In this document: positions 12,517-24,114 of the stretch, piece by piece
Position numbering within the stretch: the first letter of the stretch is position 1
Layout of the letters: the number at the start of each line of letters is the position of its first letter
Assembly: GCA_025504975.1 (NCBI GenBank)
Contig: JANUWI010000015.1
Location: 1,083,507 to 1,147,506, forward strand
DNA length: 64,000 nucleotides
Source: Plenodomus lindquistii
Lineage: Eukaryota > Ascomycota > Dothideomycetes > Pleosporales > Leptosphaeriaceae
Reading direction: 5' to 3'
Position numbers and translations under genes: made by a program
Notes under the pieces: model-generated
Database searches by the model: none
The model's input: only the letters and a program-made list of their open reading frames with translations
Told to the model about the DNA's origin: nothing

Positions 12517-13909
12517 ATGGTTCACCGCGCCCACCGCGGCTGGGTTCAGCAGGAGCTCAAGCCCTTTCTGAACAAAGTCTTCGCCAACCATCCTCGCACC
12601 CAGACCTGGAACGACATGATTGCGCAGGCTGAGGGCGACATGGACAGCGACGTAAGTGCCGATGAAGAATGACTCCTTACCCCACCGTTGCGCGAGCTGA
12701 CGCTCCGTACAGACGTTCGGTGACAGGTACCCGGCAGAGTTTGAGTCCACTATCGACGTTCTCCGTCTCTTACTCGTCAACCCTGACCTTTTGGACGTCA
12801 AGGACGATGACGACGATAGTGGCGATAGTGATGAAGATGAAGATCGCAAGATTTTCGAAGACCTTCTGAAGAGCGGCAAAATCCAGGATGTCGTTACCAT
12901 CTTCGTGCGCCACGCAGTCAACTACGGCACCTACAACTTGGCTGCCCACGGCACAGACCCGTGTCGCGACAGCCCGCATGGACACGACATGGAAAGGCTC
13001 CTCCCTCATGGCGCCAACTTCGATCACATCGTAGTGACTGAGGTGGAAGGGGTCATCCCCGAGGGCCCACCCCGTCGCCGCCATAACCGCAGGAATCGAG
13101 GTCGCAACCAGAACGGTGGACAATGTGGACAGCAGCACCCGGTCGGCAACGGCGGGAACTTCCACGAGCCTCCTCAGCCGCAGGCTCAGCAGCCACAACA
13201 GTTTCCCCAGCAGGTACATCAGTCTTTCCATCAGTATATCCTCAATGGCTCACAGCATCTACAGCAGTACGGTCAGCAGTACGGTCAGCAGGCCCCCCAG
13301 CGTCCTCCACCATACGGCCAGCACGGTTTCACTTTCGGACATGGAGTGTACCAACCTATCACGCCGCAGGGTGGACTGCACAACACCACTCAGCAGATGC
13401 AGCAGCCCCTTCATCACTCGCCCCTGACGAACGTCGATGCAGGTCCTTCAGGCGTATTTCACGGACCAGCATTTGGAGGTTCCCGAGGCTCCTTCTACTA
13501 CACCAACGACCGATCGGCAGCAGCGCCTCTGAATGCGTACCAACTAGCTCTCAATGGAAACGCGCCTGAATTCGCTCCTCAGCAGGGCTACCAGTACGGC
13601 AACGGCAACGCACCCGCGTACAATCCTCAGCAAGGTCAGCACGGAAACGGCTATGGCAATACGCCTGCGTTTGTTCCTCAACAGGGCGGCTACCCGAACG
13701 TCAATGGCAATGCACATGCATTCTATCCTCAAGGTCAGTACCACAACGATAGCGGTAACGCTCCATCGTTCGTTCCTCAGCAGGGCGGATATGCGAACGG
13801 CTATGGCAACGTGCCTGTGTTCGTTCCTCAGCAGTATGGAACCCCGAGCGGTGGTCAGAATGCAGCAGCGAACAATCCTCAGCAGGGCTTCCAGAACGGC
13901 AACGCATGA
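12517..13909 (+). CDS. Q/G/N-rich repeat protein, 443 aa, function unknown
   Basis: Two exons, 12517-12651 and 12713-13909, with a 61-nt intron (GTAAGT...TACAG). The start is chosen because the ATG precedes a well-formed N-terminal region (VHRAHRGWVQQELKPF). Residues about 1-130 look like a folded domain with an acidic patch (DDDDDSGDSDEDEDR, ~70-84). The rest is low complexity: a basic R/N/G stretch, a Q/P-rich region, then tandem imperfect repeats of about 17-21 residues with the core GN-x-PAFVPQQGGY from about residue 320 to the end. Such composition is prion-like and typical of RNA-binding or condensate proteins. No RNA-binding domain is visible, so that role is inference only. No signal peptide or membrane segment. 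Confidence 0.8.
13556..13905 (+). repeat. In-frame coding minisatellite (GN-x-PAFVPQQGGY repeats)
   Basis: Imperfect direct repeats with a period near 50-63 bp inside the 3' end of the Q/G-rich gene. All repeats keep the reading frame. The shared DNA core is close to TTCGTTCCTCAGCAGGGCGG, seen around 13,670, 13,769 and 13,820. Confidence 0.75.
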
Positions 13910-15235
13910 GCGCGTGGTAGGTATAGCAGCTGGAGATCCTCACGGGTGGTTCATGATGGACGATGGAACGAGACATGTTTGAAAGACGTCGAATTGAGCT
14001 TGAAAGGATGGACACTAGATGGACTGTATGTAGAACGTTGTCCCTCCTTAGTGAACGTGGACGCGTAGATGTCGTTGGCCATGTTAACGTGACGCGCTTG
14101 TCACCGGCCGGATTTTCTCCCCTGCCGAAAGAGTAGCGTGCACAACGTACGGTAGCCACGAATCACAGCGGATGCGACCTCATCTTCTCCCATTTACAGT
14201 GACGTTGCCTTCCATCGTCCATTGTAACACGCCTCATTCGCTAACATGTCGCGTTTGTACATTTCGAGAAGGAGGTCGTGAAGCGCAACACTGTTATCCT
14301 CTCCGCCTTCTACCAAGCCCTTGGCTGTTGTGTATCGCTTCTATGAAAGTCCCAAATAGGCAGGCCGATTGCGCGAACTCCGAAAACACCTGCGGGCGGT
14401 AACTGTGCCGTGAAAATGAACAAAACATGTTGTGTCCTCTCCAACAACGCTTCTAGTCACTACGAATGATCGCGAACTTCCCCTCCACTAACGCCTGACG
14501 GCGGTCGCATCACGTCAACGTTCGCATAGAATTCGACACATTGGTCCATAGCATACCTGAATTTCATGCTTTTTCTGCTTCGCGTTCGGCAGACAGGGCT
14601 GTATACACCCCACCAACACGACAGCTTGGCAAGCATTGGCACCACTTCCACCGGGCGTTCTATCGATGGAAGCTTCCACCGGGCGTTATCTTTCCCACCT
14701 TAGCACCCCTTGGCACTTCTTCTCTGGACGTTGGCCGTGCGTTGGTGGCAATCTAGGGCGAGGCTGGATCGCATGGATAGGCCTTTGACTTACCACAAGA
14801 CATGCCCTTCTTATCCTAAGCCTGGGGGCCTTTGCTTGGTACCGCGGCCTTGGATGCTTCTCTCACGCGCTTACCGGCGGTACCAGGCCGGAAGTGCATT
14901 GTAGCATCAATCCTTAGAACGAACCAGGCGTAATCTCGTAAGCCTTGGAAGTGCGCAGCGAATGATGAGGCCATGATAGCAGAACAGAGAAGCGCATGTG
15001 CAGCGTCTTCTAGAGTGGAACCTTGACCGCTCGCGTGTAACCCCTGTGCAACTCTGGTCCAATACCCAAGTCTGGACCCTTGTACGATATGTATATGAAG
15101 AGGGGCTTGGTACGGCTTTTGCAACTCAGGCGTGTGTCTCTTCTCGTCCACTTGTGATCATTGGCATCTGCCCTCCCAGGACTCGTCCATATCTGAGCGT
15201 TCGTCGATCGGGCATCACTGCCCTTTGACTTTGCC
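13910..15235. other. Intergenic region, no gene seen
   Basis: Contains the 3' UTR of the Q/G-rich gene and the promoter of the peptide transporter. Frames are short on both strands and lack splice support. A 15-bp direct repeat (CTTCCACCGGGCGTT) occurs twice at about 14,645 and 14,671. Confidence 0.5.
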
Positions 15236-17281
15236 ATGGCGTACAACACCAATGTCAAGGCCAGCCTTGAGATCACCAAGGGTGCCACTGCGACTGATCC
15301 TATTCCGATTGACGCCAGCTCGACCAACTCGTTCCAAGATGAGGGCACACATCTCCTTGGACCATTCCCCACGGAGGAGGAGTGGGCGACCCTGCCACGA
15401 GTAGCGGGACGCATTGTAAGGCCCATCCAGCAACTTTCGCGAACAAATCTAAAACTATATAGCCATGGCAAGCGTGGACTGTTGCTGCGGTCGAGTTCGT
15501 CGAACGTTTCTCCTATTACGGAACGAGCGCCGTTTGTATGCTACATCCCAATCTAAGGCTTTGATCGATCACTGACAGTAACCTCAGTCGTCAACTTCAT
15601 CCAGAAGCCGCTCCCGCCTGGCTCCAAGACTGGTGCTGGTTTCTTGAAGAAGCCCGGCTCCGGTGCTCTGGACATGGGCCAGCGCGCGTCCACCGGTCTC
15701 ACCATGTTCAACCAGTTCTGGTCGTATATCACACCCCTCGGTGGCGCCTGGATCGCTGATGAGTACTGGGGTCGGTACAAGACGATCCAATACTCCAACT
15801 TGCTCGCTGTCATCGGTCACATCGTCCTTATCATGTCCGCCATTCCGGCCGTCATCGTCAAGCCCAAGGCCTCTATTGCAGTATTCGCTGTTGGTATTGT
15901 CATCATGGGACTTGGAACCGGTGGCTTCAAGTCCAACATCTCGCCTCTCATTGCCGAGCAGTACAAGGACCAGAAGGCGTATGTTCGTGTTAAGAAAAAC
16001 GGTTCGAAGGAGATTGTCGACCCAGCCACTACGACTGCTAGGATCTACATTTACTTCTACTTCCTCATCAACTGCGGTTCAATCTGTGGATCCCTCGCCA
16101 TGGTTTACTCGGAACATTTCGTTGGTACGTTTTCTAGACGGCGCTGTTGCAATCAGGACAAAACTAACAACGTCAGGTTTCTGGCTCTCATACACTCTGC
16201 CTACAATCTGCTATCTGGTTTGCCCCATCATCTTGGTCACGATGAAGAAGCACTACAAGCTTACCCCTCCTACCGGCTCCGTTATGGGCAAAGCTTTCAA
16301 GCTTATCGGCCTCGGCATCAAGAAGTCCCCCATGAAGAACACATTCAAGGACGAGGGCTTCTGGGAGCGCATCAAGCCCAGCGCATTTGCTCAGCGCGGC
16401 GAGTCGGTCCCAGCATGGATGACATTCGATGACGCCTGGGTCGACGAGGTCAAGCGCGGTATCGTGGCTTGCAAGGTCTTCTTGTGGTACCCCCTGTACT
16501 GGCTGGTCAGTTCTGCTTCACGGAATGATTCTTTAAACGCTATCTAATACGATTTCAGGCCTACAACCAGATGACCGGTAACCTTGTCTCTCAGGCCAAC
16601 ACCATGAACCTCGGTTCCACGCCCAACGACATCGTCGCCAAGCTCAACCCCATCTTCATCGTCATCCTAATTCCATTGATGGACTTCTTCATCTACCCAG
16701 GTCTCCAAAAGATGGGCATCGTCCTTTCGCCTATCAAGAAGATCACCGCCGGTTTCGCCCTCTCCTCCTTCGCCATGATCTCTGCCTGCGTAATCCAGCA
16801 CTACATCTACACCATGTCACCCTGCGGCAACCAGATCAACAAGCTCAGCAAAACCCGCAAGGACTGCAATGCAGACATCTCCGTCTGGGTCCAAGCCATT
16901 CCCTACGGTCTAATCGGAATGTCCGAGATCATGGCCTCCATCACCAAGCTCGAGTACGCGTACACCAAGGCGCCCAACAACATGAAGTCCACCATCCAAG
17001 CCATCGCTCTGTCTACCTCTGCCTTCTCCGCAGCTCTTGGCCAGGCATTCGTCAGTTTGTCCGAGGACCCACTGCTCGTATGGAACTATGGCTCTGTTGC
17101 TATCATTGCCATGGCAGGTGGTATCGGTTTCTACTTTACTTTCCGCAAGGCAGACAAGCACGAGGATGCCATGAACAACATGAAGGAGAGCACGTATGTT
17201 GGCGGACGGGAGATTGGTGATGCGGAGAATGTGGAGCATCACAGCGTGCGCGACGAGAAGATTGAGAAGGGTGCTTTCTGA
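15236..17281 (+). CDS. PTR2-family di/tripeptide transporter, 613 aa
   Basis: Proton-coupled oligopeptide transporter (POT/PTR, major facilitator superfamily) of the plasma membrane. Five exons: 15236-15415, 15463-15535, 15588-16124, 16177-16505 and 16559-17281. Introns are 47-53 nt, and the joined frame is 1,842 nt. The acceptor at 15587 was preferred to one at 15579 because it restores the family pattern ERFSYYGTSAVFVNFIQKPL. Further signatures are GAWIADEYWGRYKTI and IVIMGLGTGGFKSNISPLIAEQY, where the PTR motif ends. About twelve hydrophobic segments follow the family layout. The N-terminal ~60 residues are hydrophilic, and the C-terminal tail is charged and cytosolic. Length matches fungal Ptr2 (about 600). 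Confidence 0.95.
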
Positions 17282-18234
17282 ATCAGAGGATAGGTCGTTG
17301 GGTTTTCATGATATCAAATTGATGGAAGCTGTTGATATGAGGATCTTGGTGTGCGTATTATATACCCTAGTTTATGTTGCAATGTCAGTAGTACATGATA
17401 AGGTTGCGCATTACCCTTGGAATTCACCTTTAGTTGCCTGCTTATCTAGAACAAGTCTTACTACAACACACTAGCAGACCTACACTCTCCTCGCCTAAAA
17501 TTTACAACCCCAGAGAAATTTCACATCCCAAACCACTTCAAACTCACTTCTCAGCCCTAACCAACCCTCCCCAACAGCCAGGACCTTCAAAAAGAGCAAA
17601 AAGAACGTGTAGAAACGCTTGGTACACGAATCGAAAATGCCTAGTACCCGAATCGCTAATTGAGATTAGTACTATATGATATGAATAGATTAATGGTTAC
17701 TTACAACGAGCGATCTTCGCATTGCTATGGTGTACAAGTGCGACGCCTTACCACTTGGCCAACCAGGCTGGTAGTTGAATATTATAATTTTTGTAAAATA
17801 AGACATTCATATACTAGGTTAAAATTGGGGCCCTGAGAAGCTAGGGGTAAAATTGGGGTGGGATGGTATGCTCGGTTCAATAATTCGATCGTTAGGTGGG
17901 GTAGAATGTGTTGGGACTTTACAGAAGCGAATGTGGGGCTGTGGAAACCTAGTCATGAAGTCTGCGTGCACATGATGGCAGAAGAGCAACGAGTCTACGA
18001 CGTCGCAGCGATATGATGATGATGGTCTTTAGAAATAAGAATGAGCTTTTCATATTCATGTAAATTCGTACTATATTTTGTAAATGCTAAAGAGCGACCT
18101 CTCGTCCCAGAGGTCTGCAACGCTCCGCTATGCTAGTCCCCATATTGCAACGCCACGCTAATGCTACGCTCCCAATTTGCCTAAAATCCAGATGACAATT
18201 CCAATTGTACCAAAGAAAAAGCCCAATCGATGAA
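17282..18234. other. Convergent intergenic region with a tRNA-like relic
   Basis: Lies between the stops of the peptide transporter and proline dehydrogenase. AT-richer than its neighbours, with short direct repeats (TAAAATTGGGG near 17,820 and 17,847). It contains the tRNA-Thr-like sequence listed separately; otherwise no gene is seen. Confidence 0.55.
17703..17768 (-). pseudogene. tRNA-Thr(TGT)-like relic with an intron
   Basis: Read on the minus strand, the 5' two thirds match a eukaryotic tRNA. There is an A-box/D-arm (TGGCCAAGTGGTAAGGC), then an anticodon stem TCGCA, a loop CTTGTA and, after a 10-nt insertion (CACCATAGCA), the closing A and stem TGCGA. The insertion lies between positions 37 and 38, where nuclear tRNA introns sit. 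The anticodon would be TGT (17736-17734). The following AAGATCG also fits. The T arm and 3' acceptor do not: no GTTCGA box B is present and the 5' acceptor GCCTGGT finds no partner. It is best read as a tRNA-Thr gene broken at its 3' end, or the head of a tRNA-derived SINE. Confidence 0.55.
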
Positions 18235-19716
18235 TTACGCAAGACCAAAGAACCCCATGACTCTCCGCCTCAGCTCAGCGCCCATGGCCTTCCTTGTGTC
18301 CTCGGTGCGCAGCGCAGCCTCCTTGTTCTCGCTCGCTCGGCGCAGCAAGAAGTTCAAGCACTCGGTGGTAGTGCCCCAAGTCATACATTTGACAACCTTG
18401 GCCTGGGTATCCTTCTTCATGACAGGGTCCTGGACAAGTGACTGCGAGATCTCGTCTGCCATGCCCTGGAGCTGTGCGTAGGTGAGGCGGGGCAGGTTGT
18501 CTGCGGGTGTAGTAAGCATCTGCTCGGCGCGGAGCTTCATGGCTTGCTGAACAGAATGTAGGTTGTGTGTTGCGAGAACGATGTTGACGGGCGGGAAGGG
18601 TGTGCCTGGCGTGGGGGCGGGGACCTTGTCAGTCCATTGCTGGCGGACGACGGCATCTGCACAAGCGTCGTAGTTCTCATCTGTACCCTGCTTGGTGTCG
18701 AAGGTAAGTTCTTTGGGCTCGGAGGTCAGATATGCGCCGCGGACGAGCTTGACACCGGCGATGTAGCCCTCCTTGGATGCCTTTTCGAGGTGCTGAGCCA
18801 GGCGCTTGGAGATGTCGCGGAGGTAGCATTGGTATGTAACGTAGAGAACTGCGCGGCCTTGCTCAGGGGTATTGTACTTCTTCTGAAGGGCGGTGGTCCA
18901 TTTCTCAAGACCGAGGTTGGTGACTTCCTCTTCGGCACCGGGGAGGAGGCTTACGCCCTTGGCTGCAGCGGCATCGCAGGCGGCAGTGATTGCGTCCCAC
19001 ATCTCGGGGGTGGCGTCCTTTTGGTTCTGGAGGAGGTTGAGTGCATGTCGACCGAGGCCAGACCATCTAAGCGATCGTTAGTTTTGATTCTCCAGTCACG
19101 ATTGGAGGGGAGCTTACTTGAGGCCGACAAAGTCACCTTCCCTCGCCATGTCAACACTTTGGAGCATACCCTTGCGCCATGTCTCAATCTCCTTCTTTGT
19201 CTCTTCAGCAGTCGGCGCCTCTCCACCCAGCACCTCGAGAGCATATTCAAAAAGGATACCACCATAGCCCAGTGTGCGCGCAAAATCGGTGTTTCGGACA
19301 ACCTCGTCCTTTTTCTCACCTACGCAAAACTGTGCGTAGAAAGTCTTTTTTAGAATGGTTTCTAGGACTGGGTTCTTCTCAATGCTCATAAGAAAGGACT
19401 TGGAGTCAAGCATCTTCCGTAAGATGTTGAAGCAGAGTGTCAGTAGGACTGGCGACGAGGACATGGCAGTGATGAGGTATGACCGTAGTACGGTGGAAGT
19501 TGGAAGGGCACCTAGGACGGCCTTTGTCGTTGCTCTCCGTTGAGGGGTGTTGAGGTTGAGCAACTGTGAGGAGGTTGAAACAGGGGATGACGTCGGTACC
19601 GTGACATCTCGCCGTGAGCTCGAGTGGATGAGGCGTGGTGTCTGTGTGAGTGTGCGGCGGGTGTGGTGGATGGCGAGGCCCTCGAGACGCTGGATTTGCT
19701 GGAGTCTTGAACGCAT
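18235..19716 (-). CDS. Proline dehydrogenase, mitochondrial, 476 aa
   Basis: FAD enzyme of the mitochondrial inner membrane that oxidises proline to pyrroline-5-carboxylate, the first step of proline use. Two exons, 19716-19118 and 19066-18235, joined across a 51-nt intron (GTAAGC...CTTAG, branch AACTAAC) to a 1,431-nt frame. The N-terminal ~40 residues are Arg/Ser-rich without acidic residues, a plausible mitochondrial presequence. Family signatures in the barrel: GVKLVRGAYL, NIVLATHN, YAQLQGMAD, and the C-terminal substrate-binding helix LNFLLRRASEN. Length agrees with fungal Put1. A run of alternating GT lies just upstream of the start (19,733-19,754). Confidence 0.95.
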
Positions 19717-19732
19717 GTTGGGAATCTGACCT

Positions 19733-19754
19733 TGTGTGTGTGTGTGTGTGTGGG
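19733..19754. repeat. (GT)n microsatellite
   Basis: Pure dinucleotide run of about eleven GT units, 17 bp upstream of the proline dehydrogenase start codon, so in its 5' UTR or core promoter. Confidence 0.85.
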
Positions 19755-21029
19755 TGAGCAGATGTGACGGTGTCCTTGGTGTTAGGTATAGTGTTCCAGA
19801 TCAGGGCGTCCAAGGTCTTTGTAGTTGTGAGGCGGGTGTAGTGGTCGGCCGGGGCTTCCGTAATGCTGCCGAGTGGTTGAAATAGGAGCGCTTGGGGTCT
19901 TGTGACCTCTCCATGATGAAGCTTGACGCCATATATACAGCCAGGTGATCTTCTGTTTGATCCAGGGCTTTCGACCATGTCGCGGTTTCGCGAAGGTGAG
20001 GCGGCTAGAGTCGGCAGCGTCCGTGCAGCACAGCATCGCGCTGCAGACTTACGCAACCGCAACCGGCTCTGCATTGTCGCATCACGTTATTCGAAAGGTG
20101 ATTGGCCAATGCTCGCTTGTGCAGTGTGGAGTCCTCCATCTGGCTTGGTCGGAGGTTTTGCTCTCAAGAATGTGGAAATGTCGCCAGGGCCTTTGTGAGC
20201 AACAAAGAGCTCTTTGGATGCGGCATTGGAGCGTAACGTCAAGGGGCCAATATGGCGATGACGCACGTGTGCCTGCCCATCACGAGAAACACCACATCAC
20301 AGCTTCAATGCTTTCAATTCTGAATCTCTCCATCACGACCATTTGAACAACCATAGCAGCGTTCGTCTAACAGTACACTCACTTCCCCACAGTCCGCAGA
20401 GCCCACGCTTGCCTATACTCATCGTTAGCACGCCTACGCACAGCTCTTACAGTGCCGCGTGGCCACATCGCAGTCCCAAATAAGAGCCGAAGCAAGCCAG
20501 GACGCCAGTCACCCTTGCTCTTCAACTAACGACATGTCGAGATTTTCTGTCCACTCTACTGACAGGCGACATCTCCACCCAGGCCCAGATTGCACCATCA
20601 GAACCGGTATCGGATTGTCTGCAGATTGTGCGAAAAGTTCGCATGTCGCCGTGGCGTGGTGCGAGGAGGGCCGAAGCGGCTACGGAAATCGTCGGCGCTC
20701 CACACAAGCAACGCTTGCTCCACGTTTCGAGTCCCACTCTGCTGCGAGACAATGGACGTGCGAACGCTTTGGTGCGGGAAGCTCTTCACTTGACATACTG
20801 ACAGTGCGCCTAGTCATGATCTTGGGGCAATGGGCATCTTTGTATCTCCATTATATCGACTACGGTACACGGATAAAGTCTTCACCCAAGAGGCTATAAG
20901 CAATCTGCTCGACGACATGTTTCTTCGGAAAGTCTAGAATGCACAGTCCTCACTTTAAGTATTTATGCCTGGGGAAAGTTGCTCGTCAACCCGTGTTTGC
21001 CACGAGTCCGCTTGCATCTTCTCCGAGGA
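19755..21029. other. Intergenic region, no convincing gene
   Basis: Upstream region of proline dehydrogenase and 3' flank of the unknown acidic protein. A frame on the plus strand around 20,580-20,800 reads as ordinary protein for some 70 codons, but lacks a supported start, splice model or family. It may be a relic. Confidence 0.45.
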
Positions 21030-21719
21030 CTACCTCCCATCGCTCTGCCTCTTGGTCTGTGTAACCCGAGGGGTCCTCTTCTTCAGTTTGTTCGATATCC
21101 TCTTGTCCTCTTTGATCGACTCTTCTACGATCGGCTTTAGAAACATCGATGGTAGCGCCGTCATGTTGTCTTCTTCCAACCCATCCCAGTAAGGCATGTC
21201 CTCCACGTCTTCTGCGGTAACGCCGCTATGCAAATCTAGGTCATCTTCGGGTCTATCTTCGTCGCTCGCACTATGGCCATGAAGATCGTCCGTCCTCCGT
21301 GTGCTTTGCTCGTCTATTGGATTTCTTGTTTGTTCGCCTGCCTCGACTGGGATTTCCGGACCTGAGGACGAGGAGTAGAAGGCTATCGAAATAGTCGGGT
21401 CCGATTGTGCATCGCCTCCGTCAGGAATGCCTTTGTCATGACTCTGGCTCATGCACTCCGCCGGCCGCTCGACCCCAGCAATCGCAAAGGTCGCGTCGTG
21501 GTCGTCGCCTGGCCGAAGGCCAATCTTGAATCTTTTCCAGGCCGTCCCTAAGCTACGTCTGGAAGTCGACAGCTTTGGTGATTGGGGAACCGTGCTCTGA
21601 GGCTGTGGACGATGGATCAAGACTGTGTCTCTGCATCGGGCCCTATCATCTCTTTCTGCTTTCTCGCGGACCTCGCTGATATCTGACATCATTGGGAAGA
21701 TATCTAGTGGGAACGCCAT
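21030..21719 (-). CDS. Acidic low-complexity protein, 229 aa, function unknown
   Basis: Uninterrupted minus-strand frame. The first ATG in frame is at 21719; the frame is open a little further upstream but without ATG. The protein starts MAFPLDIFPMMSDISEVREK, has an Arg/Ser-rich part near residues 60-80 (RRSLGTAWKRFKIGLR), then becomes acidic and probably disordered (ASDEDRPEDDLDLHSG). It ends in a basic tail. No signal peptide, membrane span or known domain. The frame is long for chance, and the biased composition is typical of fungal orphan proteins. Not recognised. Confidence 0.5.
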   Translation of the reverse strand: MAFPLDIFPMMSDISEVREKAERDDRARCRDTVLIHRPQPQSTVPQSPKLSTSRRSLGTAWKRFKIGLRPGDDHDATFAIAGVERPAECMSQSHDKGIPDGGDAQSDPTISIAFYSSSSGPEIPVEAGEQTRNPIDEQSTRRTDDLHGHSASDEDRPEDDLDLHSGVTAEDVEDMPYWDGLEEDNMTALPSMFLKPIVEESIKEDKRISNKLKKRTPRVTQTKRQSDGR

Positions 21720-22006
21720 GTTGCTGGACGAAATATCAGGGATGTGGATGAAGAAAGCTCTGATGTGCCCTTTCGACAACCGGGGGTACAATGGGTGGCG
21801 ATATCCGATTGCGCGTTTGTAAAACCCGGACGCGGGAGTGAGGGTGTTTGCTCGAGGACAAACCAGGTTTTCATGTGAATGTGAAGATTGATTGTTTTGC
21901 TATTAGCTCACCACAAGATCCCTCGCGCAGCCTCACATGCTCACCTCCGTCCTCGGACACCCCGCACGCAGACGACCGCTCCCTGACCGCCAATTCTACT
22001 GATAAT

Positions 22007-23777
22007 ATGGCGTCGCTATTGTTGGCACCCCCGCTATGCGCCAACATCGTCGATGGCTCTCAATGCACCAAGCTCGCTCTCGAACTTGCGTGCGCAAAAT
22101 GTCGCCTCGTTCACTACTGTTCAAGGGAGTGCTAAGCAGCGCATTGGCCGAGTCACAAGAGTGAGACTTGCCAGCATGAGCTTCTGCGCCCTGCTTGGAT
22201 GCCCAATTCCGCAAAGGAGCAGCGTGTGCCAGACTTTGCCAATGGAACTCGCGATCCCAATGTCAATATTGGGGTAAACAAATTTCTATGGGGTCAAGAA
22301 CCGGCGCTCGAGCTCATCAGACTGGATATGAACGAGAGCGTAAGTGATCTGGCACGCAACTTGCACATTCTATGTGCTGCATCTGGTGATCCAAGACACA
22401 TCATCAAGAGCATCGCTTCCCTTCCTGAAGAGTACGGCGGTAAATGCACAGTGGTAACAAATGATGCCGACTTCGAGATCGTTGCTCGCTCTATCATCTT
22501 CTTCCTCATCGCCGGTTTCATGCCAGACGAGGAAGCAGCTCCAACCATTATCCATCTCTGGTCCTCGGCCATGATTCCATCGAGCATGCTGCATAGACTC
22601 CAAATTAAGGTCCTTCCGCTTATCCGAGACGTTTGCAGCGAGATCTCCCAGAAGGCCTCCACTACTACGCTCGCAAAGACGTTCAGACTTGACTCCGGTT
22701 CCTCTGTCCGCATCGTGCTCATGAAAACACAATGGTTCAAATTGCAAGATTACTTCATAGTTCCTGCTACTGTGACACGCGAAGCCGCCAAGAGCGTTTG
22801 TGACCAACAACTTCACCAGCCAGGCCTGGTCGATACTGTCCAGCACGAATGGTACGGTGTAGGAAACTTCTAACGCACCTGTCTAGCCAAGTTTCGCGAA
22901 GATGGCATCCTCCTCCCGTTTGGCACTTCTCGTGCGGGTTTCGATACGCCCAACCCCGAAGTTGCATCAGCATCCAAGCGAATGGCCTATCCGTTGCAGC
23001 ATGAGCCCCCTCGACGGCTGGGATTATACGGAGCTCAGGGAAGGAATGACGTCTGCGACACAGGACGGGTGCGCTCTTCTACGTGATCCGCGCGTACCTC
23101 GTCCTGTTTACGAGGAAGCTGAATAAGGGCATTATTCACATTGAACTATTCTGTGTAGAGACTCGCGACCTCGCTGCTACACTCAAGTCCTGTGACCAGA
23201 TCCTCGAGTACGGTCGGATCGAGGTATGTATGTCGGACCAGGTAATGCGTACGGCCTAACACAGTTACAGATCTCCCATCTCAGCGAGCGCTGCTTCTGG
23301 GGCCCCGCTACAGCCATCAACACCTTCACCCCCTTCCTGAAACGCCGCTCCACGATCCCCCACGCAACACTCCTTCTCTACTTCCCCGGCGCCTGCAAAA
23401 AATCCAAGATGCGTCTCACCTCCACCGAACGCCACGCGGAGCTGGACCGTGCAAGGGCACGCACAGAAGCCTCATACCTGTCCTTTCCTAATCCCCGCCA
23501 AAAGCCAATCTGGCACCCAGACTACTACCACTTCCAAGGGATTATAGAGACGGCCATGTTTGACTGGGACAAGATGTGGGCTATCTTCGAGGCGGATGTG
23601 GACATGTTGGGGCTGGTGAAGAAGGCGGGTTTGAGGATGAAGAAACCTGAGGAACAAAGCATTGCGCCTGCGTGGCCGAAGCGCATGAAGGAGGAGAACC
23701 ATGCCGAGTTCTTTAATACGGTCACGCGTTATCAGACGTGCTATGAGTGCTATGTTGAGCTAGTGAGGGCGGAGTAG
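22007..23777 (+). pseudogene. MYND zinc finger / DUF4470 protein gene, disabled
   Basis: An N-terminal MYND finger (LCANIVDGSQCTKLAL, then CAKCRLVHYCSREC) precedes a region typical of fungal MYND-DUF4470 proteins (KFLWGQEPALELIRLDMNES; LHILCAASGDPRHIIKSIA). Damage: an in-frame TAA at 22133-22135, exactly where the MYND pattern C-x-x-A-H-W needs a residue after its Cys (often Gln, CAA); an apparent intron of only 30 nt (22857-22886); and two +1 frame changes, at about 22,945-22,985 and 23,050-23,075. On both sides of each shift the family pattern continues (FREDGILLPFGTSRAGF; SPLDGWDYTELREG; FYVIRAYLVLFTRKLNKG). A normal 47-nt intron (23224-23270) leads into the last exon. Several independent lesions make sequencing error an unlikely full explanation. 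Confidence 0.8.
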
Positions 23778-24114
23778 GAGCAATTGCGGGATGCTGGTGG
23801 GAAGGTCTTGCTGAATGGTGAGGATGGGAAATCTGAAGGTCATGGCTGATTGTACAGCTCCTGGTGTCGGGAGTCTTTCGATGCGGATATCCACTCACAG
23901 TTAGTGCTGGGCACTGGGCTCAAATCAGCGACGATGAGCACCAGAACGGGCTGGAGATCTACACAGAGGACCAGCGTGTATCGTTGAACGTGAGAAGACT
24001 ATGTCACAGAAAATGACCAACGTTTCTGACAAAAGAATTGCATTGCCATTGCCACGGCTGGGGCCCAAATCAACATTGAACATCAAACTGTCAAGAATTG
24101 TACACCATTACATT
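23778..24114. other. Tail of the MYND relic and 3' flank of the next gene
   Basis: After the TAG at 23775-23777 the same frame stays open for about 24 more codons, so the relic may originally have extended further. Nothing else is seen. Confidence 0.4.

Noticed and set aside
7352..17281. Secondary-metabolite cluster around the P450
   Set aside because: No synthase, prenyltransferase or cluster regulator nearby; neighbours are housekeeping or unrelated genes.
19406..20074. 222-codon minus-strand frame upstream of proline dehydrogenase
   Set aside because: Different frame over the presequence and microsatellite region; His/Thr-rich low-complexity translation of repeats.
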